A stretch of DNA of 64,000 bases from Phaonia tiefii (lineage: Eukaryota; Arthropoda; Insecta; Diptera; Muscidae): the NCBI GenBank assembly GCA_963931995.1, contig OZ008369.1:73736562-73800561 (forward strand), written 5' to 3'. How positions within the stretch are numbered: position 1 is the stretch's first letter; each line of letters opens with the position of its first letter. Shown here in pieces: positions 21,640-33,256 of the stretch. Under the pieces are notes generated by a model. It saw nothing but the letters and a program-made list of their open reading frames with translations. It did not search any database and was not told the DNA's origin. A program made the position numbers and the translations under genes.

Positions 21640-22300
21640 AAGGACTAAAGGAGATATAAACCATTTATATTTGACAATATATTTGTAGAACATTTTGTGT
21701 TCAAAATACAATATTTCAGATTTCAATTTTTAGATATCAAGATTTCAGTTTGTAAAAAGGACAAATTCAAGATCAAGGCTTCTCGTCTGCGAGATCCTCT
21801 AGTGAAATCTATTTCACTATAAACTAGTAGAACATTTAGCTGTTTTGCCGGCCATTTTGGGTACCGTTTTCTTGACCCTGTTTCAAAACAGGAAGTCTGA
21901 AAATAAAGATAGATAATTTTGTTCTTTAATGGAATTTAATGAGGACTAAATTCATAAAACATTCTAATTTTAGTGCAAATTTTTGGTACTTTTTATACAA
22001 AGGACGAAAAGGACTCTTTAAACTTTGAAATAAGACATTCAAATATTCTAGGAAAATAATCCTGGTGAAGTTTTACTGAAGACTTGTCATCACAAGAATT
22101 CGCTCAATTCAATATGTATACTCAATTTTTAAATTTTTCCCGGACATTATCGAATAAGAAAATTCAAACTTGCCTCACCCATGAAAAAAAGTGTAGCCAC
22201 ACAGCGGTCTAAAGTTTTGGGGTTCGACTATACTTACCTAGTGTGATCATTTGGCGTAGAAATCGTCCACCCCTAAAATTGGTGTTGCACAGTGCAATTG
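21640..22300 (-). repeat. Dispersed repeat W, inverted copy
   Basis: The reverse complement reads ATGATCACACTAGGTAAGTA (donor-like, as at 14040), GAGCGAATTCTTGTGATG, TTTTCGTCCTTTG and TTTATTTTCAG with the acceptor-like site near 21905. It then reads CTTCCTGTTTTGAAACAGGG. It could be an intron with its flanking exons from the W gene, but no frame is conserved in the presumed exons. Confidence 0.5.
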
Positions 22301-23033
22301 ATGCATAATGAATTTAGATTTCACAACCGAAGCTTATAAAAGTTTCCTTGTATAAGGCTCAGTGAATTCGTTAGGTATTCCTGTATAAAATATAACAGGG
22401 AATACAAATTAAATTTTCTAACTATTTTTACACCAGCCGGCTGGCAAGTTTTTGTATCCCTTTAATTCTATCAGGAGAAAATGTCCTCTTAAAAATTCAA
22501 CCACCATCAACACAAAACTAGTTAGCTATAGCTTTTTAAATGGAAATGAAGTCAAGAAACAAATACCGTGAATGAATTGAAGAAATCTTCTGATATCAAT
22601 ATTGTGTTCAGCGGTTATCTATTTGATTTGTACATTTTTAAATCAACAAATATGCATCTATTAAATACGCAATTTAGTGGTTCCGAAGATTACATGCATT
22701 TATCAAAATTACAACAATTCAGCCTTATACATCATTGTATGTTCGGTGTAATACAAATGATGTATTCATTGTATGAGATTCTGCGAAGGATATATACCGT
22801 ACAAATACAGATGCTGTTTGAAAAATATATTTGATTACAGATATGAAAAGATTTATATACATATATGTATGAATAGGATTATTCAATTCTGTCACACATC
22901 CCACACGTTTATTAAATTGATATTAACATAACAAAAGGAAACCTATAAAATCCTATGAATTGAATTCAGTACGCTCATCGACCAATTCACGAAAAACTAC
23001 TTATAAAGTATATACGTATGTATATATGTGTAG
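22301..23033. other. No gene recognised
   Basis: AT-rich; an 88-codon frame at 22568-22834 has no motif and no second copy in the window. Confidence 0.35.
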
Positions 23034-24435
23034 CAGTGCTGCCAGATTTTTGCAGCTTTACCCCAAATTTCAAGTTGTACTGTATAAATTATTCTAAAAT
23101 TGTAACGAATCGCAGAGGCTATATTTCTTAGGAGATCCGCTACCTATGTAACCAGCCGCGCTCAGTCGGAATTAAGGAGGTGTTCTTTAAATATGCCGAA
23201 TAACTACCTTAAGTTTGAAGTTAGATAGCTGCTTAATTGGTAAAATCATCCGGGATGCCGATTATAGGATAGCTCAAGAAAAGAAAGAGAGGTGAGGAGT
23301 AAGATATATATGCTAGAAGAAAAGGTGGAAGCTCTTCTGTCCTGTCAATTCCCACCCATCCTTTCATAAAAACTATTATTGGTAGATGATTCACGTACAT
23401 CTCCCTTTTAAGGTGTGCAAGCATTGTTTTCGAGAATTGAAGATCTGCTGCTTTTTGATTCTTTATTGTCTGTCACGTTTGTGTATTTCAGCACTTTCAA
23501 ACAAACAAATCCAGGTTTCAGTCACAAATACATATATTATAACCTATTAATCATTGTGTCTCAAACATGCTATATTGAATAGCAAACACAATGTGTTTGG
23601 AGATAAGTATAGTATATTTGTGACAAACTACAAACGCTTTATATTTTTCCATCCAAACAACAAATTGTAGAGCCTGGTCGTCCATACTAAATTCCCGTAC
23701 GAATTTATCTGGCACGAGTGGTAAATCCCAAGAGCCTCACAATAAAATTTCCAGAAATATATTACGCCAATATCAATTATAATTCCCAAAAGTACGAACA
23801 AATATATTTCGTAATATTTTCTATTTTTTCAATTCAAACTTCCGTAAACAATCTTCCTTTCTTTATCAAGAATTAAGTTTTTCTTTTTTTGACAAATCAA
23901 ATAAAATTAAGTTTCCTGTTTCCATTCCCGTAAACTTCAATTTACACAAAGTATTTTACAGTCGGCAACACTCAACTAAATATGTAAGTATATCAATATC
24001 TAGGAACATCCTCATTAAATGTGACCGGAGATATCATTATGATAAATCTTTAGCATTAATACAAAGTCTGGGGCCAATATTTTAAGAATTTGTTAGAGTT
24101 CCAACAACTATTTATATAAAAACCATAAAAAACTCTTGCTATATGAAACTGTTTTCGAACGAACTAAAGTCAAGAAATCCTATAATTTATTTCACTGAAT
24201 TAGTCAGCTAAAATATGCAAATAAAACATGATCAAGTTTCCTCCACATTTTAGATACATACAAACTAATAGTTGCAAGATATATCCATCCTTGTGATGCC
24301 AACCAATCAATTTATTTTCAAGAAAGCGCCAACAAGTTCCCCGCTATTGTCGCCTTATTTCCTTTGTTATTATAATTATAAAGCTGTTTCCACAAAAATC
24401 CGTGATATCTGAAATACTAACACTTGGCAACACTG
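23034..24435. mobile_element. Possible hAT-type element (TIRs only)
   Basis: CAGTGCTGCCAGATTTTT at 23034 and the reverse complement CAGTGTTGCCAAGTG at 24435 form a YARNG-type inverted pair. Flanking 8-mers (ATGTGTAG, CTGTTAAA) do not match, and another GGCAACACT lies at 23957, so the pairing is uncertain. No transposase was seen. Confidence 0.3.
23450..23690 (+). repeat. Partial copy of TIR-element family C
   Basis: CAAACACAATGTGTTTG at about 23584-23600, preceded by TGTGTCTCAAACATGC and followed by TTTGTGACAAACTACAAACG, aligns with 57280-57400 of the full element at 56349-57410. Confidence 0.65.
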
Positions 24436-25011
24436 CTGTTAAAACGAACGGGTGAGAAATAGCACTCTCATCGCATAAAGTTTATTTCTGAGAACATTCA
24501 TTGAAAAAGTTCCACATTCAAACAGTGGACCCATTAAAATTTCATTAGTGGTATTTTTTTTGCAAATAATTTACGAAGAACAAGATTAAACAAAAGATTA
24601 AATCTGTCTTTTCTCGTTAAATGATAAGTTCTAAATCATTAATAAATTTCATGTTAAAAATGATAATGGATTTTGCAGTTTTATTGTAATTGTAAAATCG
24701 CAGATCACGCTTGTCTGGATTAAGAGTGAAGGAGAACACTCGACAACAAAATTGAAAATAAAGTTGGCTTCGAGTGCGCTTTCTTAGTGTATTTCAGGCA
24801 CTTAAACGAAACTAATATTTATGAAACATTTTTCGAAAACTTACTGTTTTTCAATTTTGTTTATGAAGTGTTGAATATTTCCAAGTTTGTGTGAGATGAT
24901 GCACCAAGGAATTAATAACAGAAAAAATGTGCTTTAATAGATGTTTTGCAATGGGCTGGTAATGTTAAGTGTAATGTGCATAAACAATTATGACAAAATA
25001 TAGGAATTTTT
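24436..25011. other. No gene recognised
   Basis: AT-rich sequence with no repeat or frame identified. Confidence 0.35.
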
Positions 25012-26418
25012 GGGACGAAGTTCCTTATCGCACGTTGCGGGATGGAAGCGAAATGAAAAAATTGAAAAAAAACCTTTTTTTAACTACTTATTACAACCCA
25101 TTATTATCAACTATATTGGATAATTTTGCTTTTGTTTGGTTTAATAGGAATTTTTCTAGGTGGAGCCTGTTTATTACATATTGTAGTTTTGAAGCCAATA
25201 AAAAGTAAATTTAGAAGAGCCAAAGTGCAAGACTGGCAAATCCATGAAATACAACCCTGAGCATGGAACTACATTTAGCCGCACACTTACTCTTACACTC
25301 GTAGTTTTAGTTTGGTTTGTGTCTAAACTAACATATGGGGAGAAATTTCTTGTTTAATGGGGGAAGTCTTTAGACGGATCCTGTTTATTACATATTGTAG
25401 TTTTGAACCGAATAAAGAGTAAATTTAAAAAAGCCAAAGTGAAAGAAGTTTAGAGATATAACATTTTCTTAAATAAGCGCGTTTTCGTAAAAAAAAGTAA
25501 ATTTTCTCAAAAAAATTCCTATTCATATTCTTAAACTGAGTACCGTTTCTTAAAAAAATACCTTATCTTAAAGAAGTACCTTTCGTAAAAAAGCAAATTT
25601 TCTTTCAAAAAGTGCCTTTTCCCAAAAAAAAGTAATTTTTTTAAATAAGTACTTTTTCTTAAAAAAGTTCATTATCTTACAACAAATTGCCTTTTCTTAA
25701 AAAATTTAATTTTCTTTAAAGAGTACCTTTTATGTAAAACAAAATAACTTTCTTGAGATAAGTACCTACTCTTAAAAATGTACCTGTTCTTGAAAAAAGG
25801 AACAATTCTGAAAAACATTCCCATTTCTTAAAAAAAACCTTTTTTCCAAAAAAAACACATTCTTTTTTGAAAAAAGTAAATTTTCTTAAAAAAATGCCTT
25901 TTCTTAAAAGTACCTTTTCTTAAAAATAAAATAATACCTTTCCTTTTCTTTTCTTGAGATAAGTAGCCTTTTTGAAAATAAGTAAATTTTCTTAAAAAAA
26001 TAACTTTTTCCTAAAAACTGTACCACTTCTTTAAAAAGTACTTGTTCTTAAAAAAAATACTTCTTTATAAAAAAAAAACATACTCTTAGGCTTTTTCTTA
26101 CAGAAAGTACTTCTTCTTAGGAATGGTACCTTTTCTTAAAAGAAACACTAACTTTTAATAAAAGAAATACCTCTCTTTAAAGAAAGGACCTTTCGGGGAA
26201 AATAGAATACATATTCTTACAAAAAGGACCTAAAAATATACTTTTTTTAAAAAAAAATTCATTCAATAAACAAAAAATTTCGTAAAAAAAGTTTATAATT
26301 TTACAAAAAGTATCTTTTCTTAAAGATCCATTTAAATTATCGTATTTTTCAACGTGCGCCTTAGGAGTGAGTGTTGGACTAACTAGTACATAATATATAG
26401 CGACAGGAACTTCGTTCC
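25012..26418 (+). mobile_element. Repeat element Y, full copy 2
   Basis: Starts GGGACGAAGTTCCTTATCGC (25012) and ends with GGAACTTCGTTCC (26406-26418), the inverted terminal near-palindrome. After the start comes ACGTTGCGGGATGG, then a block found twice in tandem (TGTTTATTACATATTGTAG at about 25168 and 25382). The AAGTACCTTTTCTT array follows (25490-26330). The right end reads CAACGTGCGCC and TATATAGCGACAGGAACTTC. No coding capacity. Relative to copy 1 it lacks the SINE tail and tRNA-like insert. Confidence 0.65.
25490..26330 (-). repeat. Degenerate array of TTAAGAAAAGGTACTTTT units (inverted)
   Basis: The same unit as at 16560-17290, here as AAAAAGTACCTTTTCTTAAA on the plus strand. Units differ in A/T-run length, and the array is heavily diverged. 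Confidence 0.75.
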
Positions 26419-26939
26419 AACCGGGTGTCCCCTGACACCTCATGTAATTTTTTGTTAAAAATACAAATTTTCAAAATTGCAAAACTTTTTGAAAAATGGT
26501 ACTCGTCCATGGAGAACCAGATTTTTTTGTTACGTGACGCCTGCGAGATTTAAATAAAGTTGATATATTTTTGAAGAAAATGTATTTGGATCTTAATTTC
26601 TAAATGTATTTGTAAACTGTAAATGACCAATTATATGATGTTTATTTCTCAAGATATGAGATTGTAATGTTTTTCTAATTTTTTTTTAATTTTTCTAAAT
26701 TAACTTAATCTAAATTAATTTTTTCTAAAGTTTTTTTTAAAGTCCTAATATGAATTTCGTCCAAAGATAGTATGGTCCTAATATGCCCACATCCCTATGG
26801 GTGACGGTGTAAATAGAATAACAGAATCCTAGAAAGACAAAGTTCCCCTTGATTGTAAATAACTTGCACCTTACTGGAAGTGCACCTAAGTGTCACGATT
26901 CGAGGAAAGTTAAAAAAATTTTAACAAACAGGGTCAATT
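26419..26939. other. No gene recognised
   Basis: Begins with the flank shared by both Y copies (GGGTGTCCCCTGACACCTCA). The rest is AT-rich and unassigned. Confidence 0.35.
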
Positions 26940-27290
26940 ATGGACAGTAAGTCTTCAGTGCGTCTTGGTACCGGCTATCCTCTTGAAAACAGTGCTGCGA
27001 TAAACGAGAGTGTTGCCAAAAACCCAGGAACTTCAATTCATTCAGAACAACTTCAAATTTCGCGAAGTACCTTTACCCGTACAAGATTCAGCTCATGCAG
27101 GAGCTCAAACCAGCAGATCATGCACAGCGGATTTCTTTCTTATGGGTTTTGTGAAATCTGTATTCTATGCGAATAAGCCACACACAATTCCTGAGCTGAA
27201 GGCCGAGGGCCAACGCGTCATCTGTGAGATGGAGCCACATATTTATTGAAATTTCATCGAAAATCTGATAGAAAGACCAAGGGCCTATGA
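26940..27290 (+). pseudogene. Internally deleted mariner relic (copy M5)
   Basis: Plus strand: VRLGTGYPLENSAAINESVA near 26955-27015 and SEQLQISRSTF near 27043-27075 correspond to the linker and second helix-turn-helix. After a frame change comes IQLMQELKPADHAQRISF near 27086-27140. The sequence then jumps straight to MGFVKSVFYANKPHTIPELK (27139-27200), which in a full protein lies after the catalytic core. The deletion removes all catalytic residues. Confidence 0.7.
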
Positions 27291-27386
27291 CCAGAGCCGC
27301 GGAGACCATTTGCGGGGCATTTTATTCTATACTTAATCGGGACATCTTAATTACTACTCCGGTTTCGAACAACCTTTGGGGGTCAG

Positions 27387-27605
27387 GGATCCTACAAAAT
27401 GTCGGTAACACATTTCGCCAAGCAGTTCGATCTTTTTCCTTATCTCTCCAGCTGATAGTACTGTACTCGTACGCAGGGTTTCGTCAAACCTGATCGCTCC
27501 AGCAGAGTCTGAGTCTTCCTATTTTTAGTCTACCCTCGAGTTCGGTTTCGAAAACCCTTCGTGCTGGTTCGTCTCCATGCATTCTACTAGCATGACCTAT
27601 CCAGC
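27387..27605 (-). mobile_element. RTE-like 3' fragment (R3)
   Basis: The minus strand encodes RLRWIGHASRMHGDEPARRV then FETELEGRLKIGRLRL, the same C-terminal motif as R1. It abuts mariner relic M5. Confidence 0.75.
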
Positions 27606-27894
27606 GCAATCGGAACATGTCTACTTAAAAATGCAATAAAAATATCAATAGATACTCAAAAAAATCAGTTTTATTTTGAATTAAGTCGTGCACTTTTTTT
27701 GGGACACCCACCCTTTACCTAATATTACATTTACCGGAGATACAGAAATGCCACTTGTAATTAGGTTTTACATGACTGTTATACGAGTACTTTATATGAT
27801 ACGCCGTAGCGAAAAGACAGCCAAAAAACATTCTGCGATTCTTAAATGTCAATGACAAGTGAACAGTATTACTGGTACAGCAATTATGGCGATT

Positions 27895-29115
27895 TAAAAG
27901 ACCCAGAGGGCTCCAAAGTCTTACAAAATGACGACAATGTGTTCCTCCAACCGGCTCGATGTTCGGTTTTTATCCTCCACTTGGTAACATCAAGTCAATA
28001 TTCTTGCTGATCTTTCCAGCGAACTTGGTCGTCCTATTTTTCGATATCTTTCGGGTACGTCTTTGAATACCTTTCGCACTGGTTCACTTTGGTCTATTCT
28101 ACTGACATGGCCTAGCCAGCGTAAATGCGCTATTTTGATACGCATAACTACCTCAAAGTCGGGATGCAGATTATCCAGCTCGTGGTCCATCCGTCGTCGA
28201 TACTCGCCGATCTCTATTATAGGACCATATATTTTTCGGAGCATTTTTCTCGAGTAGTCCCAATGATATGACCGAGGATTCTGTGCCATAAAGCAAGACA
28301 GGTAGTATGAGAGTCTGATGTAGTTAGATCTTCGTTTCTCGAGGAAGGGTCTTATCTCTGAAGTACTTGCTTGGCCCGAAATAACACCTGTGAGCAAGCA
28401 CAATTCTCCGTTTGATATCTAGGCTGAAGTTATTGTTTCTGTTCACAGCAGATTACAGGTAAATGAATTATTATTACGGTTATTAATGTTCAGTTTTCAC
28501 TCACTCACTGCATGTTCTGCTTGTCGAAACCAGTAATTCTATCTAGTCCTCGTTTAGTGTTAATCCCCCTTTTGCTGATTCCTACTCAATTCTCGAAAAT
28601 ACTGCAGTAACTTCTAGCAGGTTTCGCCCAATGATGTACATGCGAGCAGCATTTGACGTTTGCTGCTGCTCGTTTTATTCGTGTAGAGTCCAGCCTTTCT
28701 CGTTATGATCTCAATTACTATGTTGGAGTGATCCCATTATAGGGTGCCGCCCTGGCTGAGGCCTTGACTCGTACTAAATGGTTCGATGAGATCTTTATCA
28801 ACCTATACTGGGGATTTCGTGTCGGTCAGTGCCATAAAGAAGTGTCCGCTTAGCAGGATATTAATGCCCGACATAGCTTGGTACAGTTTTCCCCGTATCG
28901 GGCTATCGGAGGCTACCTTATAATCTACAATGAGGTGGTAGCTGTCGATTTGCTTTTAGTGGGTTTCCTCCAGGATTTGTCGTAGTGTTGAGTTTCTAGA
29001 CGTAAACAACACTGATAAGGTCCGATTTGATCTGCAACAAACGGCTTTAGCCTTTCACAGATTACGCTCGAGAGGACCCTGTATGCGATGGATAAAAGGC
29101 TTATTCTAAATCGTT
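27895..29115 (-). mobile_element. RTE-like relic (R4)
   Basis: Minus strand, 5' part near 29115: SIAYRVLSS-like, then VDYKVASDSPIRGKLYQAM near 28890-28940 (DYKAAFDSP in other copies), then a region equivalent to RGLRQGDTL. The YADD core is damaged near 28640. The 3' part (27990-28290) is better kept: MLRKIYGPIIEIGEYRRRMD, RIKIAHLRWLGHVSRIDQSE, RYRKIGRP. The endonuclease is missing. Not functional. Confidence 0.8.
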
Positions 29116-29409
29116 AAAATCATTAGAAATCATTAAACGGCTAAATCGTTAATTAAATGTTTAAAAATACTGCCACAAAATAAATAAATAAATATGTTTC
29201 TTCACAAATGGAGCAGCACACCATGTGTGCATAGTCCTCTTTATTGCCGCCTTCACATGCAACAATACACTGAACGGAAAACCATCGTCACCAGGATGAA
29301 AATGTGCATAACCCCAACAACTTTCGTCATCGAAAGTGAGCTAGCGTACAGTTTCATTCCCGCTACGAAAATGTGTTCATCAACTGTAAATTGTTCGTCA
29401 CTGCGAAGA

Positions 29410-29690
29410 ACGCATGGTTGTTGCTGCAATGAATTTCATTCATTATTGCAACGAATTTGTTTCATTGCTGCAATTAATTTGTTTCATTGTTGCAATGAAT
29501 AAGTATCGTTTTTTAAATGAAATTATTTCACTGCTGCAATGAATTGGTTTCATTACAGCAATGAAGTCGCTTCAGTTCTGCAATGAAACAAATTCATTCC
29601 AGCTATGAATTTGTTTCATTGATGCTATGAACTTATTTCATTGTTGCAGTAATGTTGTTTCATTGCTGTAATGAATGTGTTGAAGAGTGT
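29410..29690 (+). repeat. Minisatellite of palindromic TTCATTGCTGCAATGAA units
   Basis: About 12 units of 17-25 bp, each nearly self-complementary around a central T, spaced by AATTTG or similar. The same array, inverted, lies at 43790-44110 in copy B, so it is part of the element and subterminal. Confidence 0.8.
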
Positions 29691-29696
29691 TTGAAA

Positions 29697-30205
29697 TTAT
29701 TTATTGTTTATTGTACATAGATACACTGCTAGTGTTACATTGCAGGGGTTTTGATAAAAAAAAGTTTGAATTTGGTCTGAATTTGCTAAATATATTATAT
29801 CGATTCCACTCGTCTGTAGAAATATTATGATCGTCGAAATGTTGAGTGTTATTGTGGCTGTTGTACTCAGGTCCTGCAATTAAAAACAAAAATGAGGAAT
29901 TTATTATTAAAATTTCTATTTAAAATATGTACATATCTACGTATGTCTGTACTTACCATGAACACAAGCTCTACTCCCGTATGGATTTCATCACAGCAAT
30001 TGATCTATGTATGTGCAAAATTTTCTTTAACATAGAACCACATCATTGTTTCTTAAATTATGCAATTGTTGTTATGTTGAGGGTTCTGTCATTCAATTGT
30101 AGCGCCGCATCTCCCTGTCACTGATCGCTCTGTAAGCATTTTCTTCAACTGCTCTTTTATTTATTTTAACCAAATTTGTTAAAAGTTCGATTGGATTTAT
30201 TTCAT
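29697..30205 (-). pseudogene. Intron-bearing gene relic of element A
   Basis: Minus strand, 5' to 3'. The segment near 30135-30205 encodes INPIELLTNLVKINKRAVEE then NAYRAIS, matching copy B with mostly conservative changes. Later PYGSRACVHG leads to donor GTAAGT, intron 29874-29956 (83 bp), and acceptor AATTGCAG. The next exon reads GPEYNSHNNTQHFDDHN and EWNRYNIFSKFRPN, ending near MYNKQ and a stop at about 29701. The frame around the splice junction is conserved in both copies (GP.Y..HNNTQ, YN.FSK), which supports coding. The stretch between the two conserved parts carries stops in both copies. Function unknown. Confidence 0.5.
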
Positions 30206-30611
30206 TGTACGTTAAATTGTTACTTTTTATGATCGTCTTACTTGAAAGACTTTGTTCATTTCACATATTCGTTTTCATTGACTTCGAACCCAAATACCAA
30301 CACAACGAAATGGGCGCGACCAAATTATGGTTAAAACACCAAAACGCAAACATTTTATTACGATTTCTAGCGGCGGAGTAGTTTTCCTTCTGTCAATACG
30401 ATAACAGCAAGCAGATAAATTCACATAATTTTTTTTCACAATAAAATATTATTGCTTTACAAAGTTGAACTATTAACATATTTATTTAAATGATTCCAGC
30501 GGAGAAATATGTCTACCACTTTCGGTTGTTGCAACTGAACTGACTTAAGATGTGTACGTGACCCAGCACTCACGCTCACCATTTCCGGTTGCTGGCCTCT
30601 TTTTACTCTCT

Positions 30612-30875
30612 CTCATTTTTTTGTAAAGTACATCAGAACGTGGGTTCGATCCCTTCTCAGACCACCTTACATTTCTTTCGACGACGTTCACCTCGCTTAC
30701 TGATGGCGACACTATCGGATACTTACCCACGAACAAACTACTCAAAATACCGTTCGGAAGTGCTGTAAAACTGTAGGTCCCAATCAGTGACTTTAAAAAC
30801 TAGAAAGCGCACATCTCACTGATTGTGAGAAGCTCTCCTCAATCCCTTTATGGGATGTTATGGGACAGTATTTTT
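30612..30875 (+). repeat. SINE, 5'-truncated
   Basis: Starts near the B box GGGTTCGATCCC, then TCAGACCACCTTACATTTC, TCAAAATACCGTTCGGAAG, CCCAATCAGTGAC and ATTGTGAGAAGC, ending GGGACAGTATTTTTG. The last part departs from the GGGAAACCATTTATT terminus of other copies. Confidence 0.8.
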
Positions 30876-30885
30876 GTTTTTTTGT

Positions 30886-30960
30886 AGACTAGTTTTTGTG
30901 GAGTTATTTGAAGTCATTGGTCTTTAGCAATAAACCAGAAAAAATGCTAGAAAATTGAGT
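30886..30960 (+). pseudogene. Mariner fragment (copy M6)
   Basis: Reads FLWSYLKSLVFSNKPEKMLE, the segment just after the third catalytic residue in DD41D mariners (compare FLWGYVK...NKP). Only about 25 codons are recognisable. Confidence 0.55.
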
Positions 30961-31398
30961 TCATCGGATTCGTTCTTGCAATTGACTTGGGATTTTTATC
31001 GTTACCTTAGGAACGATACACTTTTAGCCATTGTGTTGACCTTGGCGGAGAATTTCACATTAGTTTTGGAATTTTTTATGTTACATGACTTGGTTCGGTT
31101 CAGCTGTGAGCCCTCCATTTGAAAGATGTTTTATTCAGAATTTAGTTGTATCGATAGTACTTCACATTAAATAAAAAAAATTTGAATTTTCTTAGCACTT
31201 AATGTGTTTTTTTTAATTGGAAACCCCTTTATAAGTGATAAAGTAGTATATCGAACACTGTAGCTTTTGCGCCTGTCACTTTGCAAATAATTCTCGTACT
31301 TCACTGCGGTTAATATATTGACGTTATGATGAATAATATCTAATTTACTGCTCCCCATTCTGTTTGCAATAAGTGATCGGATAGAGCTGGCCATTCGA

Positions 31399-31544
31399 AC
31401 TGGCAAAATATAATCCAGAGAAGTCAAGGGCCTTACAAAATGAGGATAGCATGAACAAACTGTAGGAGAAGAGCTGAAGATGTTTGCTTTTCTCCACCAA
31501 TTGGTAACACGAAACTCTCGCAGTCAATATTGCTGTTGGTGAGA
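31399..31544 (-). mobile_element. Severely 5'-truncated RTE-like insertion with 16-bp TSD (R5)
   Basis: The GGGCCTTACAAAATGAGGAT and CTCCACCAATTGGTAACACG blocks match the 3' UTR region of R4 (27915-27990). It is flanked by the exact duplication AGAGCTGGCCATTCGA at 31383-31398 and 31545-31560, as expected from target-primed reverse transcription. Confidence 0.8.
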
Positions 31545-31999
31545 AGAGCTGGCCATTCGAGGTTAGTCAACACTAATGTGTGTATGCATTATGCAAAATT
31601 ATTACATCAAAAAATCCCAGTTGGAAATTTGCTATGGACTTCATCAATGACAAAGAACTGACATGTCAGTGTCACTGCTGACTTTCCGACCCGCTCCCAT
31701 ACAAAAAACATCATTACACCTCCTGACATTTTCATAGATTTGGTCAGAAGTCAGCAGAAATTTTTTCACAGTTAGTCAACAGTGGTGATCACCTTATGAT
31801 TTGTACACAAGACGTTTTGAGCAACCATTCATCAGTGGGTCAGTTACTCAAGACGTCTTTAATTATGGTATTTCGGGTCATCTTATAGCTACTTATTTAT
31901 TGGATTTTATGTCTATGTACATATGTACATATGTATCTGTCCTGTTCCACGATATTCAGTAAAATCTGAAATATAAGACGTCAAAGCATGAGGCATATA

Positions 32000-33256
32000 A
32001 CGGGGTTTTCAATAAGAGCGCTACAAAAGTTTTTAAATAAAACAAAACCGGTTTTAGATACCAATGAAATTCTTTATTTCTGTGAAAGTTCGATCGGTGC
32101 CATTCTGTATGGAACTCGATTTCTTTTGCATGGCCACCACGGGTACGCTTGCAGAAGTCCAGACGCTGAACCCAATCTTCGACGGTTTTCAAGCATAAAA
32201 TCATCAATCGTCGCTGGCTTGTTGGCATAGACCATAGACTTGACGTAGCCCCACAGGAAATAATCTAACGGCGTCAAATCGCACGACCGAGGCGGCCAAT
32301 CGACTGGGCCATTTCGCGAGATAACACGTTCACCAAAATTGGTTTCCAATAAATTGATTGTGGCATTCGTTGTGTGGCTTGTGGCGCCGTCCTGTTGGAA
32401 CCACATGTCCTCCAAGTCCATATTATCCAATTGGGGCCAAAAATTTTCGGTTATCATTGAACGGTAGCGATTCGCATTCACAGTAATGTGCCGGTCTTGA
32501 TCATCACGGAAGAAGTACGGCCCAATGACGCCGCCGGCCCATAAACCGCACCAAACCGTAATTTGTTCGGGATGCAATGATGACTCATGGATTACGTGTG
32601 GATTGCTGTCTGACCAATAACGCATATTTTGCTTATTGACGCAGCCATGCAGCCAGAAATGAGCCTCATCGCTGAAGATGATTTTCCGATGAAAATCCGA
32701 ATCGTTTTCAAGTTGTTGCTCAGCCCAATTCACGAACATACGACGCTTATGGTGGGCAAGCGGCTTCAGTTCTTGCGTCAATTTGATCTTGAAAGGATGT
32801 AGGCCAAGATATTTTCGCAAAATTCGCCACAACGACGTCACAGAGATGCCCAAGGCTTGAGAACGACGTGCGAGAGACACATTTGGGCTTTCTTGAACTA
32901 AAGCCGCAGCGGCAGAAATATTCTCGACACTACGGGCACTTCTTTGTCTCACTGGCACGGCAACATTTTGTACTTTGCCTGTGGATTCAAATTTTTCCAC
33001 TAGACGCTAAATTGTTGATCTGGTAGGACGATTATGACGACCATAAATTGGACGTAGCGCTCTTAAAGTTGAGGTCACTGACTCCAAATTTCGGTAGTAA
33101 ATTTTAATAATTTCGACTCGTTGTTGGCTCGTATATCTTTCCACGATGAAATGGCAAACCTTACTGAAGAGAAATGTCAAAAGAGGGGGGAAAAATATAG
33201 CGTCGTTTGCTGTCCCTATCGATTTACTTTTGTAGCGTTTCTGTTGAAAAACCCAT
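32000..33256 (-). mobile_element. Near full-length DD41D (rosa-type) mariner, copy M7
   Basis: 1257 bp bounded by TA (31998-31999 and 33257-33258). The TIRs are imperfect over about 30 bp: ACGGGGTTTTCAATAAGAGC and, from the other end, ATGGGTTTTTCAACAGAAAC. The shared GCTACAAAAGT follows at the same distance. The transposase occupies most of the element. It is the best-preserved cut-and-paste transposon in the window, and copy M2 is a deleted sister. Confidence 0.9.
32001..33144 (-). pseudogene. DD41D mariner transposase, disabled
   Basis: Would bind the TIRs and catalyse cut-and-paste transposition into TA. It runs down from 33144 with ERYTSQQRVEIIKIYYRNLE (first HTH), where the start codon is GTG rather than the ATG kept in M2. 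A TAG stop follows at about 33009. The frame then stays open from 33000 down: SLARRSQALGISVTSLWRIL (second HTH), FSDEAHFWL with D1 near 32669, WFQQDGATSH with D2 near 32390, and SCDLTPLDYFLWGYVK with D3 near 32264. D2 and D3 are separated by 41 residues. Near 32200 a deletion shifts the frame; the true C-terminus DWVQRLDFCKRTRGGHAKE continues in another frame and ends near 32010. Length would be about 356 codons. Four lesions (start, stop, deletion, frameshift) make it inactive. Confidence 0.85.

Larger units (their letters stand above)
29268..30610 (-). mobile_element. TIR element family AB, copy A (gene on minus strand, right end lost)
   Basis: Starts after TA with CACTGAACGGAAAACCATCG, identical in layout to the right end of copy B (44203 reading left). 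It shares with B the TTCATTGCTGCAATGAA array, an exon-intron-exon structure with intron 29874-29956, the coding segment near 30135-30200, and the upstream GAAAGTGGTAGACATATTTC block. It lacks the retrotransposon found in B. Homology stops near 30600 next to a SINE. The class is unresolved: the TA flanks and CACTG ends recall Tc1-like superfamilies, but no transposase was recognised. Confidence 0.7.

Noticed and set aside
23034..24435. Firm hAT element call
   Set aside because: TIR-like ends are present but the flanking 8-mers do not match and other GGCAACACT motifs confuse the right border, so it is kept only as a low-confidence candidate.
32074..32200. C-terminal 40 residues of the long mariner open frame taken at face value
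   Set aside because: They are a frameshifted tail. The genuine mariner C-terminus (DWVQRLDFCKRTRGGH) continues in a different frame.
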